From Bacteroidia bacterium (GTDB lineage Bacteria > Bacteroidota > Bacteroidia > Bacteroidales > UBA932), in contig JAGKTT010000003.1 in the NCBI GenBank assembly GCA_021153285.1, forward strand, positions 22,709 through 86,708: 64,000 bases of DNA, read 5' to 3'. Positions 63,586-64,000 of the stretch are shown here, piece after piece. Under the pieces are notes generated by a model. The model was given only the letters and a program-made list of their open reading frames with translations, was not told the DNA's origin and did no database searches. Position numbers and translations under genes: made by a program. Each line of letters opens with the position of its first letter. The stretch's first letter is position 1.

Positions 63586-64000
63586 TTACTTATTCTCGAG
63601 CTGGCTCTTAAGTGCAGCGAGTGCATCGAGGTCACCAAGAGTAGTCTTCTCTACGCTTGAGTTGATCTTCTTCACAGCCTTCTTAGTGTTGTCAGCCTCA
63701 GTAGCAGCGCGCTCAGCGCGAGCCTCTACAGCTGCAGCATAAGTCTTAGCGTGTGAGAGAGTTACCTTCTTAGCGCTCTTCTTGAGCTCAGTAACCTTGA
63801 ATGAGAGAGTCTCACCGGAAACAGGCATCTTGCCATCTTCCTTAACGAGCTCACGGTTGAAGCAGAATGCGTCAACATCGCCCTCAAGCTCGATAACAGC
63901 GCCCTTCTCGTTTACTGAAGCGATCTTAGCCTCAACTACAGTACCTACAGCGTACTTAGCCTCAACCTCATCCCAAGGGTTAGGGAGGAGCTGCTTGTGG
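63586..64000 (-). CDS. rpsA: Ribosomal protein S1, C-terminal part (partial)
   Basis: The minus-strand frame is open to the window edge and encodes the last 137 residues. The first visible residues (HKQLLPNPWDEVE) and the following S1 domain (YAVGTVVEAKIASVNEKGAV, VDAFCFNRELV) match the end of bacterial S1, which binds mRNA on the 30S subunit. After the last S1 domain there is a lysine- and alanine-rich tail of about 70 residues ending LKSQLENK. The codons are strongly biased as expected for a ribosomal gene. The 5' part of the gene lies outside the window. Confidence 0.9.
   Translation of the reverse strand, partial: HKQLLPNPWDEVEAKYAVGTVVEAKIASVNEKGAVIELEGDVDAFCFNRELVKEDGKMPVSGETLSFKVTELKKSAKKVTLSHAKTYAAAVEARAERAATEADNTKKAVKKINSSVEKTTLGDLDALAALKSQLENK

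Noticed and set aside
1..64000. tRNA, rRNA, CRISPR arrays, insertion sequences and defence genes
   Set aside because: Looked for on both strands by eye; no cloverleaf-like cluster, regularly spaced repeats, transposase or recombinase was recognised. A tRNA or RNA profile search would be the decisive check.

Overview
The window is a stretch of bacterial chromosome that looks like Bacteroidales (Bacteroidota). Pointers are: several promoters of the Bacteroidota type (TTTG, about 20 bp, TAnnTTTG), small families typical of the phylum (DUF4293, DUF2582 winged helix, DUF4886, YugP-type peptidase), a BspA-type leucine-rich-repeat lipoprotein, a TonB C-terminal domain fused to a periplasmic protein, and sugar-degrading lipoproteins. 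The family or genus cannot be fixed from the sequence alone. No rRNA, tRNA, CRISPR array, prophage, integrase or transposase was seen. Coding density is high, with about 53 genes.

Region by region. (1) 1-1.8 kb: the tail of a GH31 glycosidase followed by a BspA-like lipoprotein. (2) 1.8-2.5 kb: a gene-free stretch packed with different inverted repeats. (3) 2.5-16 kb: a pentose locus. On the minus strand, a GH43 relic, a GH31 alpha-xylosidase, xylulokinase, xylose isomerase and a xylose/H+ symporter form an apparent operon. It diverges from a GH51 arabinofuranosidase, and beyond lie a DUF308 membrane protein, a second GH51 and an aldose 1-epimerase. Transketolase (16-18 kb) takes the resulting xylulose 5-phosphate into the pentose phosphate pathway. 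Together these release, import and ferment side-chain xylose and arabinose of hemicellulose. No SusC/SusD pair is present. (4) 18.4-24.1 kb: an OPA-type phosphate-ester antiporter, a winged-helix protein, an S1/P1 nuclease, then a cobalamin riboswitch driving BtuB and an N-terminally short FecCD permease. (5) 24.1-38.9 kb: housekeeping and envelope genes (protein tyrosine phosphatase, alanine racemase, YugP peptidase, DUF4886 protein, membrane M28 peptidase, EttA, membrane AraC regulator, two YitT proteins, LeuRS, a degenerate M28-TonB fusion, a SPOR lipoprotein). (6) 39-50.5 kb: CapA-like protein, PhoH, TPR protein, GyrA, a Clp ATPase, HAD phosphatase, AI-2E family permease, esterase. (7) 50.5-58 kb: nucleoside phosphorylase, an 82-bp tandem repeat, a FabK-FabF-FabZ lipid operon divergent from a membrane LytTR regulator, a thioesterase, RF1, TcdA and MazG. 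(8) 59-64 kb: a CoA-transferase/hydrolase, MltG, a LysM glucosaminidase, RNase Z and the end of ribosomal protein S1.

The most unusual items are the array of unrelated hairpins at 1.86-2.48 kb, the M28-TonB protein that has lost three of its metal-binding positions, the short GH43 protein that seems to have lost its catalytic module in frame, the truncated permease abutting btuB, the 82-bp tandem duplication, and a small interspersed intergenic element found at three places. No clear defence or mobile system was found.
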